From positions 10,167,501-10,231,500 of the forward strand of contig NZ_CP059997.1 in assembly GCF_018736145.1 (NCBI RefSeq): DNA of 64,000 bases, read 5' to 3'. The notes under the pieces are model-generated. The model did no database searches. It saw only the letters and a list, made by a program, of their open reading frames with translations, and was not told the DNA's origin. This stretch comes from Amycolatopsis sp. CA-230715 (lineage in GTDB: Bacteria; Actinomycetota; Actinomycetes; Mycobacteriales; Pseudonocardiaceae). Both the position numbers and the translations under genes were made by a program. Shown here in pieces: positions 32,514 through 40,947 of the stretch. Numbering within the stretch: position 1 is the first letter of the stretch; each line of letters begins with the position of its first letter.

Positions 32514-33995
32514 ATGCTTCCCGCCGACACTCCCGATCACGGGCCGGGCCTGCCCGCCGCCGTGTGCGAAACACATATCGGCATCGTCTTCCTCGTCGGC
32601 GATCTCGCCTACAAAATGAAGAAACCGGTCAACCTCGGCTTCCTCGACTTCTCCACCCGCGAAGCCAGAGAAGCGGTGTGCCACCGGGAAGTCGGGCTCA
32701 ACCGCAGACTCGCACCCGACGTCTACCTCGGCGTCGCCGACATCTCCGGCCCCGACGGCACACCCTGCGACCACCTCGTCGTGATGCGGCGCATGCCGCA
32801 AGACCGCCGCCTCACCGCCCTCGTCCGACGACGCGACCCACTCGACGGCACCGTGCGCGACATCGCCCGCGAACTCGCCGGGTTCCACGCCACCGCGGAC
32901 CGCGGACCCCACATCGACGCCGACGGCACCAGAGACGCCCTCACCGCGCGGTGGCGCGCCAGTTTCGAACAGGTACGCCGCTTCCACGGCACCGTCGTCG
33001 ACCCCGCCACCGCGGACGAAATCGAACAACGCACCGAAGCCTTCCTCCGCGGCCGCCACGACCTGTTCGCCCGCCGGATCGCGCTGGGCAGGATCATCGA
33101 CGGGCACGGCGATCTGCTCGCCGACGACATCTTCTGCCTCCCCGACGGACCCCGGATCCTCGACTGCCTCGAATTCGACGACCACCTGCGCCACGTCGAC
33201 GGCATCGACGACATCGCCTTCCTCGCGATGGACCTCGAACGGCTCGACGCACCCGAACTCGGCACACTCCTCTACCAGCACTACCTCCGCTTCACCGGCG
33301 ACACCCCACCCGACGCCCTGTGGCACCACTACCTCGCCTACCGCGCATTCGTCCGGGTCAAGGTCGCCTGCCACCGCTACAACCAGGGCGACCACCTGGC
33401 GAAAGCGGTCGCCGCCGAATACACCGCCATCGCACTCCGGCACACCCGCCTCACGAGCGTGCGACTGATCCTGGTCGGCGGCCTTCCCGGCTCCGGGAAA
33501 ACCACCCTCGCCTCCGCACTCGCCGAACGGCTCGGCGCCACACTGCTGCACAGCGACCTGGTACGCAAGGAAATCCTCGGCAAACCCGGCACCTGGCACG
33601 CACCCGCCCCCTACCAGGAAGGCATCTACTCCCCCGAACAAACCACGAGCACCTACCACGAACTGACCCAACGCGCGCGAGAACTGCTGGCACTCGGCGA
33701 AACCGTCGTGCTCGACGCATCCTGGTCGTCCGGACAACACCGCGCACTCGCCGCCGAGATCGCCACCGGCACCCACAGCGAACTCGTCGCACTCGAATGC
33801 GTCGCACCGGACTCCGTTCGCACCAACCGAATCGTGACAAGAACGAATTCACCGTCCGACGTCACACCACGCATCGCACGAGCCATGGCCGCCGCCGCGA
33901 ACCCATGGCCGGAAGCCTTCCCCGTCGACACCACCAGATCGATCACCAACTCCGTGGCGCAGGCACTGCACGCGATCGCACCGCATTCCCGTTGA
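32514..33995 (+). CDS. phosphotransferase-like and AAA/P-loop kinase fusion protein
   Basis: ATG 32514 starts a 493-residue protein. The N-terminal domain (1 to about 310) resembles APH-type kinases: GRIIDGHGDLLADDIFCL, then ILDCLEFDDHLRHVDGIDDI. The C-terminal domain is an AAA_33/zeta-toxin-like kinase with P-loop LVGGLPGSGKTTLASALAER and VVLDASWSSGQHR. This two-domain type is common in DevR-type dormancy islands. Substrate unknown. It is divergent from the USP gene and shares its candidate DevR boxes. No strong ribosome-binding site is visible. Confidence 0.85.
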   Translation: MLPADTPDHGPGLPAAVCETHIGIVFLVGDLAYKMKKPVNLGFLDFSTREAREAVCHREVGLNRRLAPDVYLGVADISGPDGTPCDHLVVMRRMPQDRRLTALVRRRDPLDGTVRDIARELAGFHATADRGPHIDADGTRDALTARWRASFEQVRRFHGTVVDPATADEIEQRTEAFLRGRHDLFARRIALGRIIDGHGDLLADDIFCLPDGPRILDCLEFDDHLRHVDGIDDIAFLAMDLERLDAPELGTLLYQHYLRFTGDTPPDALWHHYLAYRAFVRVKVACHRYNQGDHLAKAVAAEYTAIALRHTRLTSVRLILVGGLPGSGKTTLASALAERLGATLLHSDLVRKEILGKPGTWHAPAPYQEGIYSPEQTTSTYHELTQRARELLALGETVVLDASWSSGQHRALAAEIATGTHSELVALECVAPDSVRTNRIVTRTNSPSDVTPRIARAMAAAANPWPEAFPVDTTRSITNSVAQALHAIAPHSR

Positions 33996-34059
33996 CGCAA
34001 GGGACACCCGGCCGCGATCACCGCGGCTCCGGAACCGTCGGAACCCGCCGCGCCCCGGC

Positions 34060-34240
34060 ATGCGCGCCGGGGCTCGCACCGCGTTCCCTCGCCGTGCTCC
34101 GGATCGCGATGGGCCTGGTCTTCCTCGCGCTCGTGCTGATCGTCCTCGCGATCACGGCCAGCGGTCACGTGTGGGGTACGGCAGGCAGTGGGCCACCTTC
34201 GTCGGCGACCGCCAATGGCTTCGCTGACCCGCTGTGCCCG
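34060..34240 (+). pseudogene. DoxX-like membrane protein remnant with internal deletion
   Basis: The frame around 34090-34200 reads AVLRIAMGLVFL, the usual first helix of DoxX/thiosulfate-dehydrogenase large subunits, joined directly to ALVLIVLAITASGHVWG, which resembles the last helix of the same family. The three helices between are absent. It has no good start codon or ribosome-binding site. The identification rests on short segments, so it is tentative. Confidence 0.35.
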
Positions 34241-34272
34241 GAATCCGATATGGACAGTCGTTTCATCGGGCA

Positions 34273-35223
34273 CTACCGCGAAGGGCTCGGCGGGGTGAAC
34301 TCCAGTCGTACCGAGGGATCGTCCCGGAGCACGATCAGGCGGTCGGGCCGGGGGTCGGTGTCCGCCTGCGACCACGTGGCAGGCAGGAGGAAGTACGTGT
34401 CGGCACTGCGGAGGTAGAGTCGCAGGCCCTCGCACCGGAAGCGGTAGGCCCGGTTCGGGCCGGTGAGTTCGGTGCACGTCACGGGATCGGACAGGGCCAG
34501 GTCCTGTGCACTGTAGACGATCACGCCCTGCCGCTCCGGCAACGTGGTGGACATGTACTCGGCGTCCTTGCCGCCCAGGATCGAAATGTACTTGTCGGTC
34601 GCGGAGAGCACACCGAGGAACAGCAGGACCGCGACCAGCGAGCCCGCGATCTTGAGCGGGCCGCGGGGTATCGGCGCCGCTCTCGCGCCCCTGCCCCGCC
34701 ACAGGAGCAGCCCGGAGTACGCCAGCGACGCCACGGCGAAGGCGGTGATCGCGTACGGCGTCAGGTACGGGATGTAGTAGACGACGCCCGAAATCCACCG
34801 ATCCAGCGGAGGCACGAACCACGACGCGAGCTGGACGAGCAGAACCGCACCACTGATCAGCGCGATGGCGAGGGACACGACGTGGTGCACCCGGCCCCAG
34901 CGGGTCCTGGTCAGCGCCAGGTGGCCCGCCGCGGCCACGATCGCCCCGAGCACCAGGGCGAACACGACCTGGTGCGCGCTTTGCCAACTGCGCAACAGGA
35001 AATCCTGGGTGTCGTACCGGAGCACGCTCTGGTCGATCCCGAAGTACCGGGCGTAGCTGTCGGTCCGCCGCCAGCCGAGATACAGGCCGAGCGCGGTGAG
35101 CAGGGTGGGTGGCGCGATCACCGCGCCCAGCGTTTCCAAGCTGTCGCGCAGGCGCCCGCCGTCCTTCTCCCGCGGTGCGCGGTTCGGCGTGAGCCGGGCG
35201 GGGTGCCGTCGCGGAGTCGTCAC
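34273..35223 (-). CDS. hypothetical membrane protein, 316 aa
   Basis: GTG 35223 overlaps the stop of the lipoprotein gene (GTGA) and has GGAGG upstream. About five membrane helices lie between residues about 25 and 210 (LGAVIAPPTLLTALGLYLGW, VVFALVLGAIVAAAGHLAL, VSLAIALISGAVLLVQLASW, ITAFAVASLAYSGLLLW, IAGSLVAVLLFLGVL). An extracytoplasmic C-terminal domain of about 100 residues follows (YRFRCEGLRLYLRSADTYFL). The RYDTQDFLLRSWQ loop after helix 1 is notable. Family unknown; it is co-translated with the coiled-coil lipoprotein, which suggests a membrane complex. Confidence 0.75.
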   Translation of the reverse strand: MTTPRRHPARLTPNRAPREKDGGRLRDSLETLGAVIAPPTLLTALGLYLGWRRTDSYARYFGIDQSVLRYDTQDFLLRSWQSAHQVVFALVLGAIVAAAGHLALTRTRWGRVHHVVSLAIALISGAVLLVQLASWFVPPLDRWISGVVYYIPYLTPYAITAFAVASLAYSGLLLWRGRGARAAPIPRGPLKIAGSLVAVLLFLGVLSATDKYISILGGKDAEYMSTTLPERQGVIVYSAQDLALSDPVTCTELTGPNRAYRFRCEGLRLYLRSADTYFLLPATWSQADTDPRPDRLIVLRDDPSVRLEFTPPSPSR

Positions 35224-35993
35224 CGTCCTCCGGCCGGCCGGGTGCCGTCGGAGCAGACCGGCTGCCCGATCCGGCGCTCTTCCTGCTGCCCGGTCGGCTG
35301 CATCATCGCGCGCAGTGTCTGGCAGCTTCGCAGCCGCATGTCCTCGGCGGCCTGCCTCGCGCGGTCCCGTTCCCGCGCGGCCTCCGCGGCCGCCCGGCTG
35401 CGTTCCAGCGCTGCCCGGAGGTCGGCCGCGCGCTGCTGCGCTATCCGCTCGGCGGCCTGTTCCCGCGCGCGGAGTTCGGCGAGCGCCCGCGCGGCCTGCT
35501 GGGCCTCGGCCTGCGCCGCGGCGAGGCGACGGCGCGCTTCGGCCGCGGCCGCGGCGGCGTTCGCGCGGGACTGCCGCTCGACCTCGGCCTCGGCCTCTCG
35601 CTGCCGGAGGCTCGCGCGGTCGGCGGCCCGCTGCTGCTCCGCCACCCTGGCCGCGGCCTCGTCCGCCGTCCGGCGTTCCTGGTCGGCTTCCGCCTTTTTG
35701 ACGACGACGGCCTGTTCGCTGGTGACGCGTTCCTGCTCGGCCGCCTTGGCCGCTTGTGCGGCCTCCAGCCACTTCTGCTCGGACACGACCGCCTTGTCGA
35801 ACGCGGGCCGCGCCTGCTGCGGGATGTCCTCGCGTTTGAGGTCCGACCCCAGCGCGGGCACCTGCGGCTGCTCCGACGACGGCTGCGATCCGCCCGGCGC
35901 GTTCGGCGCGCCCGGTTTGTCCGGCAGGCCGCAGCCGCTCGCGACGGTGCACAGAAGCACCGCCGACACGAAGAACTTGACCGGTTTCGACAT
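35220..35993 (-). CDS. coiled-coil lipoprotein, 257 aa
   Basis: ATG 35993 begins MSKPVKFFVSAVLLCTVASG followed by Cys, a lipobox. After a Pro-rich linker, residues about 70-225 are a continuous Ala/Glu/Arg-rich coiled coil (QAAKAAEQERVTSEQAVVVK ... QAEAQQAARALAELRAREQA). A short C-terminal segment carries two cysteines (RSCQTLRAMM, GQPVCSDG) that could form a disulfide. It is anchored outside the membrane and co-translated with the polytopic protein 34273-35223. The low-complexity helix prevents family assignment. Confidence 0.75.
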   Translation of the reverse strand: MSKPVKFFVSAVLLCTVASGCGLPDKPGAPNAPGGSQPSSEQPQVPALGSDLKREDIPQQARPAFDKAVVSEQKWLEAAQAAKAAEQERVTSEQAVVVKKAEADQERRTADEAAARVAEQQRAADRASLRQREAEAEVERQSRANAAAAAAEARRRLAAAQAEAQQAARALAELRAREQAAERIAQQRAADLRAALERSRAAAEAARERDRARQAAEDMRLRSCQTLRAMMQPTGQQEERRIGQPVCSDGTRPAGGR

Positions 35994-36441
35994 CCCGTTT
36001 CGCCTTTCGTCGCTTGATCGGCAAGCCTCCCCGCACGAAACCCGGAACGGCACGCTTCACCCTGATGATTTCTCGCCCAGTCGAAAAGAATGGTACCCGA
36101 GGTTCCGCACGCGAATTGCTTGCGCGAAATAACTAAATTCGCGGCCATATCGTGACAAACCGCGGCATGTCAACAATAGTGCACGTCAAAACTAGATCGT
36201 TTCCCTTGCGACGCGCAGAAAAGATCATTCCGCACTCGTGCGCGCTTTCAATCGCCCGCAAATACACCCTTTCGGGTGACGAGATGACAGTACCGCCGCG
36301 GCCGGGTCCGTCGATGGACTGTCCAAAGTAGACCGCGGTGGCGCGCCGCCGCGACGAGGACGAAAAGAAGCGACGGAAGTCCCCGCGATCGAGGCAAACT
36401 GGCCCCGTGTGCGGTCGCCGTGCTCGCGGGAGGATGGCGCG
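35994..36441. other. AT-richer intergenic region
   Basis: About 450 bases separate divergent genes and are noticeably AT-richer than the surroundings (36080-36270). No gene is supported. It presumably holds promoters for the lipoprotein operon and the LTD gene. Confidence 0.4.
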
Positions 36442-36969
36442 GTGACCGTGTTCAGTGCGCTGCTCCTGCTCCTGGCCCTCGCCGGACCTCCCGCCGAAGG
36501 GGCCGGTCGCCCGCTGGTCAAGATCCACGAGGTGCTCGGCGGGCGGGCGGGCTATCTCGACCTCCACAACACCGGCTCCGGCACGGCGGAACTCGGCGGA
36601 TGGACCGTCCAATCCTGCGACGGGCACGCGGTTCCCACCGAACTCGCCACGTTACCGGCGGGCAGCGCGCTCGCCCCCGGCGCGCATTTCCTGGTCGTCG
36701 GCCTCGACTTCGGCGGAACCGCAGCCCAGCAGGTAGTGGTGCCTTCGATCACCGGCACCGGCGAGACCCTGCTGGACCGGCGGCGCGCCCGTGTCGACAG
36801 CGTCGCATGGGACCCCGCGTCACCATGCCGCGAGAAAGACGCCGCGGTGCCCTGCCCGGGGCTCGCCGAATCGAGGGACGCGTTCAGCAGGGACACCGAC
36901 GACAACCGAGCCGACTTCGGGTGCGTGCCACCGGCGGACAGCCGCCAGTACCGCGGTTCCCTTCCCTGA
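36442..36969 (+). CDS. secreted lamin-tail-domain (LTD) protein, 175 aa
   Basis: GTG 36442 has GGGAGG 8 bases upstream. The N-terminus VTVFSALLLLLALAGPPAEG is a signal peptide. The body (VKIHEVLGGRAGYLDLHNTG, then GTAELGGWTVQSCDGHAV) is an LTD fold, as found in secreted nucleases and cell-surface proteins. Further strands include GAHFLVVGLDFGG. Cysteines near the C-terminus could pair. It carries no catalytic domain. Role likely ligand or wall binding, by family. Confidence 0.75.
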   Translation: MTVFSALLLLLALAGPPAEGAGRPLVKIHEVLGGRAGYLDLHNTGSGTAELGGWTVQSCDGHAVPTELATLPAGSALAPGAHFLVVGLDFGGTAAQQVVVPSITGTGETLLDRRRARVDSVAWDPASPCREKDAAVPCPGLAESRDAFSRDTDDNRADFGCVPPADSRQYRGSLP

Positions 36970-36996
36970 GCCCGGCTCACCGACGCAGGCGGTCGG

Positions 36997-37392
36997 TCAG
37001 TCGGTGAGTTCGACGCGCACCGAGAGCAGGTCCGTGCCGACCGCACGGACCGCGGCGCTGTTAAGCCGCGGCAGCTTCCGCAGCCGGGCAGCGGCGTCGT
37101 CCTCGGGGACCAGGTGGGCGACACCGTGCTGCCAGCGCCCTCCGATGCGCACGCGCACCTCGGGTTCGGCGAGGATGTTGCGCACGTACTGGGACCTGTG
37201 GCCGTGTTCGGAGACGAACCAGAAGTCCCGCCCGGTGCGACGCCCGCCGATGGGTGTCCGCCTCGGCCGACCGGACTTCCGGCCCGTGGTCTCCAGGAGG
37301 CATTGGCCGCGCAGCCGGGTGGTCACCGGGTTGGCGACCCAGCGCTGCAGTGCCGTGACCGCACGGAACTTGAGATCGGATGGACGCGGCAT
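36997..37392 (-). CDS. deazaflavin (F420)-dependent nitroreductase family protein
   Basis: ATG 37392 (MPRPSDLKFRAVTALQRWVA) starts a 131-residue protein with the Ddn signature LLETTGRKSGRPRRTPIGG. This is followed by FWFVSEHGHRSQYVRNILAE and VRVRIGGRWQHG. These split-beta-barrel proteins bind F420 and reduce quinones or nitro compounds, acting at the membrane in actinobacteria. Length is typical. Convergent with the LTD gene. Confidence 0.88.
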   Translation of the reverse strand: MPRPSDLKFRAVTALQRWVANPVTTRLRGQCLLETTGRKSGRPRRTPIGGRRTGRDFWFVSEHGHRSQYVRNILAEPEVRVRIGGRWQHGVAHLVPEDDAAARLRKLPRLNSAAVRAVGTDLLSVRVELTD

Positions 37393-37455
37393 GCGCCCGA
37401 CCCTACCAAGATCGCCGTCGGCAGCGCGGCTCGCGCAGCTCACCCGGATCCGGAT

Positions 37456-38217
37456 TCACGACCGGCGCCCGGCCGTTCCCGCGAAGCGTCTTTTCCGGGC
37501 GGTCCCGCGGCATTCGCCCGGTGACGTGAGGAATTCGGTCACGCCGCGGGCCACCTCGTGGATCGGCAAGCGGTTGTTCCTGGCGAGCCTGCGCAGCCGC
37601 GCGAACGCCTCGGGAAGGGAGATCCCGTGGCGGCCGGCGAGCACGCCCTTGGCCTGTTCGATCACGATCCGGGTCCGCAGCGCCGTGGTCAACTGCTCGG
37701 TGAGGGTGCGCAGGCGGTGCCGGTCACGCCAGTGCCAGAGCCCGACGCCCGCCGCGGCGGCGAGCAGCCGCGAGGACATCTCGATCTCGTCCACCGCCAC
37801 ACCGGAATGGCAGTACAGGGCGAGGGCGCCCAGCACGTCGTCGCCGCGTTTGAGCGGTATCGCGCACACCCCGCTGATACCGCGCTGGAGCGCGGCTCTG
37901 GCGAACTCCGGCCACCGCCGCTCCGCGTGGAGGTCTCGCACGGTCACGGTGGTCGCGGTGCGACCGGATTCCCACACCGGGCCGGTGCCGCCCGTCGCGA
38001 TGGCCTGGGCCGGCAGGGTTCGCGCCCACTCCGGGGCCGCCGCGGTCACCGCCAGGTTCCCGTCGTCGTCCTTGAGGATCACCGCGGCACCGGCGATGGG
38101 CAGCAGCCTGGCGCAACACCGGGCCAGCCTGCGGGAGAACTCCTGGAGGTCGTCGATATCGGCGGTGTCCGCCAAGTCCACGAGAACACCGGCCGGTACC
38201 TCGTTTCCTGACGTCAC
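37456..38217 (-). CDS. GAF and ANTAR domain regulator
   Basis: The N-terminal GAF domain spans residues about 20-165 (LLPIAGAAVILKDDDGNLAV ... ISGVCAIPLKRGDDVLGALA). The C-terminal three-helix ANTAR RNA-binding domain is at about 170-225 (LTTALRTRIVIEQAKGVLAG followed by ISLPEAFARLRRLARNN). Such proteins act as ligand-responsive antiterminators. The RNA target is unknown and no dual hairpin was identified nearby. Single gene. Confidence 0.92.
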   Translation of the reverse strand: MTSGNEVPAGVLVDLADTADIDDLQEFSRRLARCCARLLPIAGAAVILKDDDGNLAVTAAAPEWARTLPAQAIATGGTGPVWESGRTATTVTVRDLHAERRWPEFARAALQRGISGVCAIPLKRGDDVLGALALYCHSGVAVDEIEMSSRLLAAAAGVGLWHWRDRHRLRTLTEQLTTALRTRIVIEQAKGVLAGRHGISLPEAFARLRRLARNNRLPIHEVARGVTEFLTSPGECRGTARKRRFAGTAGRRS

Positions 38218-38375
38218 GTTCCGCTCCCCTGATGCTTCGTCAGCGCGAAGGCGGTCACGTGCTCCAGGTTGCCCACGCAGGAGCCGCGGAACACTACAGC
38301 AATCCGGTGAAATCGCCGCTCTCTCGCGCGGAACAGTCGCCCGCGCCGATTCGGCGGCTCAGCCCGGTTCCGCTT

Positions 38376-39227
38376 TCACGGCGAACCGATCACCGTCTCG
38401 GCGTACCGGTGCGCCGGGGCACCGAGGCGTTCGTGCAGCGCGAAGAAGAGGTCGGCGGCCTGTGCTCCCCGCCAGTCGCCGGGGAGCAGGTCGGCGGGTA
38501 ATCCCGGGTCCAGATAAGGAAGTCGCCGCCAGTGGGTGAGGACCTGCACGTAGTCCGCGAAGGCCGCTTCGTCGTCGTCGCGTCGTTTCCGGCGCCACCG
38601 CGCCGAAACCGGGCGGTACTCCGCGGCGAACTCGGCGTACATCCGTTCGAGCGCGTCGAGATCCCACCACCGGGCCACCCGCTCCGGTGCCGGGCGGAAG
38701 GCGACGTACTCGGCGCGGAACAGATCGACGTAGTCGGCCAGCCCGTCGGCGGCCAGCGCGTCGCGCGCCGCTGGTTCGATGTGGACCGGCGCGATCCAGA
38801 CGCCGGAGGCGACCGTGCCGAAACCCAGCCAGGACAGCCGCGACCGCAGCCGATGCCGCTTCTCGCGCTCGGACTCGGGGACGCTGAACACCGCGACGAG
38901 CCAGCCGTCGCCCGCGTCTGCGCGGTGCCGGTCGAAGATGCGCCGGTCGCCCTCGACGAGGATCGCGCGGCCCCGCTCCGAAAGCGCGTACCCGGCGGCT
39001 CCGGAAACCTTGCGGGCGACCAGGACGCCGCGGCGCTTGAGCCGGGAGATCGACGAGCGGACCGCGGACTCGTCGACCCCGACGGTGGCCATGAGCCGGA
39101 TCAGCACGCTCACGCTGAGCGCCCCGCCCACTTCGCGCGCGTACAGGCCGTAGAGCGTGACGATCAGGGCGCGCGGCTGGATCGGCTTCAGCAGGCCAGC
39201 GGTGTCACTTCGCCGGAGTTCGGGCAC
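38376..39227 (-). CDS. PaaX-family transcriptional regulator
   Basis: The 283-residue protein has an N-terminal winged helix (QPRALIVTLYGLYAREVGGA ... DESAVRSSISRLKRRGVLVA). The PaaX central domain follows (WLVAVFSVPESEREKRHRLR, then LSWLGFGTVASGVWIAP) with the C-terminal TrmB-like part (YVQVLTHWRRLPYLDPGLPA). PaaX proteins bind aryl-CoA thioesters and repress aromatic degradation. It is divergent from the aryl-CoA ligase at 39336, a likely target and source of its effector. Confidence 0.92.
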   Translation of the reverse strand: MPELRRSDTAGLLKPIQPRALIVTLYGLYAREVGGALSVSVLIRLMATVGVDESAVRSSISRLKRRGVLVARKVSGAAGYALSERGRAILVEGDRRIFDRHRADAGDGWLVAVFSVPESEREKRHRLRSRLSWLGFGTVASGVWIAPVHIEPAARDALAADGLADYVDLFRAEYVAFRPAPERVARWWDLDALERMYAEFAAEYRPVSARWRRKRRDDDEAAFADYVQVLTHWRRLPYLDPGLPADLLPGDWRGAQAADLFFALHERLGAPAHRYAETVIGSP

Positions 39228-39263
39228 GCACGGGAGTCTAGCCGGATCGCATATGTCGTGGCA

Positions 39264-39293
39264 TTGACTGCCGTCATCAACGATGCATACCCT
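39264..39293 (+). promoter_or_regulatory. candidate promoter of the CoA ligase gene
   Basis: TTGACT (39264-39269) and TACCCT (39288-39293, the TAnnnT type) are separated by 18 bases and lie 43 bases before ATG 39336. PaaX binding here is inferred from the divergent arrangement. Confidence 0.45.
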
Positions 39294-39335
39294 CGATGGA
39301 GCCCCCGTGGGGGTCCTGCCGCCGGGAAGGACGCC

Positions 39336-40946
39336 ATGCCGCCTTCAGCCTCCGCCCACGTCGACACCTTCTGCCGGGACAACCTGCCTGCCGAGCGGGA
39401 CTGGCCCGAGCTGTCCTTCGACCTCGCCGGTCTGCGGTATCCCCCTCGGCTCAACTGCGCGGCCGCGCTGCTCGACGAGGTCGCGGACCTCCTCGGCGCC
39501 GACCGGGCCTGCCTGCTCGCGCCCGGCTCCGCGCCGTGGACCTACGGCGAGCTGCGCCGCACCTCGAACCGGATCGCCAGGGTGCTGGCCGAAGACCACG
39601 GGATCGTGCCGGGCAACCGCGTCCTGCTCCGCGGCCCGAACACCCCGTGGCTGGTCGCGTGCTGGTTCGGCGTGCTGAAGGCGGGCGCCGTCCCCGTCAC
39701 CACGATGCCGATGCTCCGCGAAACCGAACTGGCCGTCATCGCCGAGATCGCGGCGGTCGACTTCGCGCTGTGCGACACCCGGTTCACCGGCGCGCTCAGG
39801 TCGTCGGGCGTTCCGGGGCTCCGCATCGTCGAGTACGGCGGCGAAAACGACCTGGTCGCGGCGATCGGCGGCAAGCCGGCGGAGTTCACCCCGGTCGACA
39901 CCGCGGCCGACGACGTGGCACTGCTCGCCTTCACCTCCGGGACGACCGGCCGTCCCAAAGCGACCGCGCACTTCCACCGCGACGTGCTGGCGATCGCCGA
40001 CACGTTCTCCGCGCACGTGCTCAAGCCCCGGCCCGCCGATGTCTTCACGGGCACCGCGCCGCTGGCGTTCACGTTCGGTCTCGGCGGTTCGGTCGTCTTC
40101 CCGTTGCGGGTGGGCGCTTCGACCGTGCTGATCGAGAAGGCGACGCCCGACCGGCTCGCCGAACTGATCTCCCAGTACGGGGTTTCGGTGTGCTTCACCG
40201 CACCGACGGCGTACCGGGCCATGCTCGCGTCGGGAAAGGCCGACCGGCTCTCGACGCTGCGCCGCGCGGTGTCCGCGGGCGAGCACCTGCCCGCGGACAC
40301 GTGGCAGTCCGTTTTCGACGCGACCGGGATCAGGCTCATCAACGGCCTCGGGGCCACCGAGATGCTGCACATCTTCGTCGCCTCCGCCGACGACGACATC
40401 CGGCCCGGCGCCACCGGTCGCGCGGTACCGGGGTACGCCGCGGCGGTGCTCGACGAGCGCGGGAACCCGCGACCCGCGGGCACCCCGGGCAGGCTCGCGG
40501 TCAAGGGGCCCACCGGCTGCCGCTACCTGGCCGACCCGCGGCAGCGCGCCTACGTGCGGGACGGCTGGAACATCACCGGTGACACCTTCGTCCAGGACGC
40601 CGACGGCTACTTCTGGTACCAGGCCCGCACCGACGACATGATCGTGTCCTCGGGCTACAACATCGCCGCGCCCGAGGTCGAGCAGGCGCTGCTCGCGCAT
40701 CCGGACGTGCTGGAGTGCGGCGTCACCGGTCTCCCCGACGAGGCGCGCGGCCAGCTCGTCACCGCGTTCGTGGTGCCGCGCGAGGGAATCAGCGATGACG
40801 ACGAAACCGTCGTGCGGCTGCAGGAGTTCGTCAAAGCGCGCATCGCGCCGTACAAGTACCCCCGCCGCGTGGTCTTCGTCGACGCGCTGCCCAAGACCGC
40901 CACCGGCAAGCTGCAGCGCTACCGGCTCCGGGAAATGGCACCGTAG
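39336..40946 (+). CDS. benzoate/2-aminobenzoate-type CoA ligase
   Basis: ATG 39336 has GGAAGG. The 536-residue adenylate-forming enzyme has the phosphate-binding motif LLAFTSGTTGRPKATAH (A3), RLINGLGATEMLHIF (A5), DGWNITGDTFVQDADGYFWY (A7) and RTDDMIVSSGYNIAAPEVE (A8). The catalytic lysine lies in PKTATGKLQRYRL (A10). The closest overall pattern is the benzoate/anthranilate-CoA ligase branch (LGATEMLHIF, SGYNI). It would activate an aromatic acid, producing the aryl-CoA that PaaX regulators sense. Substrate not fixed by sequence. Confidence 0.85.
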   Translation: MPPSASAHVDTFCRDNLPAERDWPELSFDLAGLRYPPRLNCAAALLDEVADLLGADRACLLAPGSAPWTYGELRRTSNRIARVLAEDHGIVPGNRVLLRGPNTPWLVACWFGVLKAGAVPVTTMPMLRETELAVIAEIAAVDFALCDTRFTGALRSSGVPGLRIVEYGGENDLVAAIGGKPAEFTPVDTAADDVALLAFTSGTTGRPKATAHFHRDVLAIADTFSAHVLKPRPADVFTGTAPLAFTFGLGGSVVFPLRVGASTVLIEKATPDRLAELISQYGVSVCFTAPTAYRAMLASGKADRLSTLRRAVSAGEHLPADTWQSVFDATGIRLINGLGATEMLHIFVASADDDIRPGATGRAVPGYAAAVLDERGNPRPAGTPGRLAVKGPTGCRYLADPRQRAYVRDGWNITGDTFVQDADGYFWYQARTDDMIVSSGYNIAAPEVEQALLAHPDVLECGVTGLPDEARGQLVTAFVVPREGISDDDETVVRLQEFVKARIAPYKYPRRVVFVDALPKTATGKLQRYRLREMAP

Positions 40947-40947
40947 C

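Noticed and set aside
32160..33776. 538-codon minus-strand frame opposite the phosphotransferase-AAA gene
   Set aside because: Gly/Ala/Glu-rich shadow of a well-supported gene with a P-loop.
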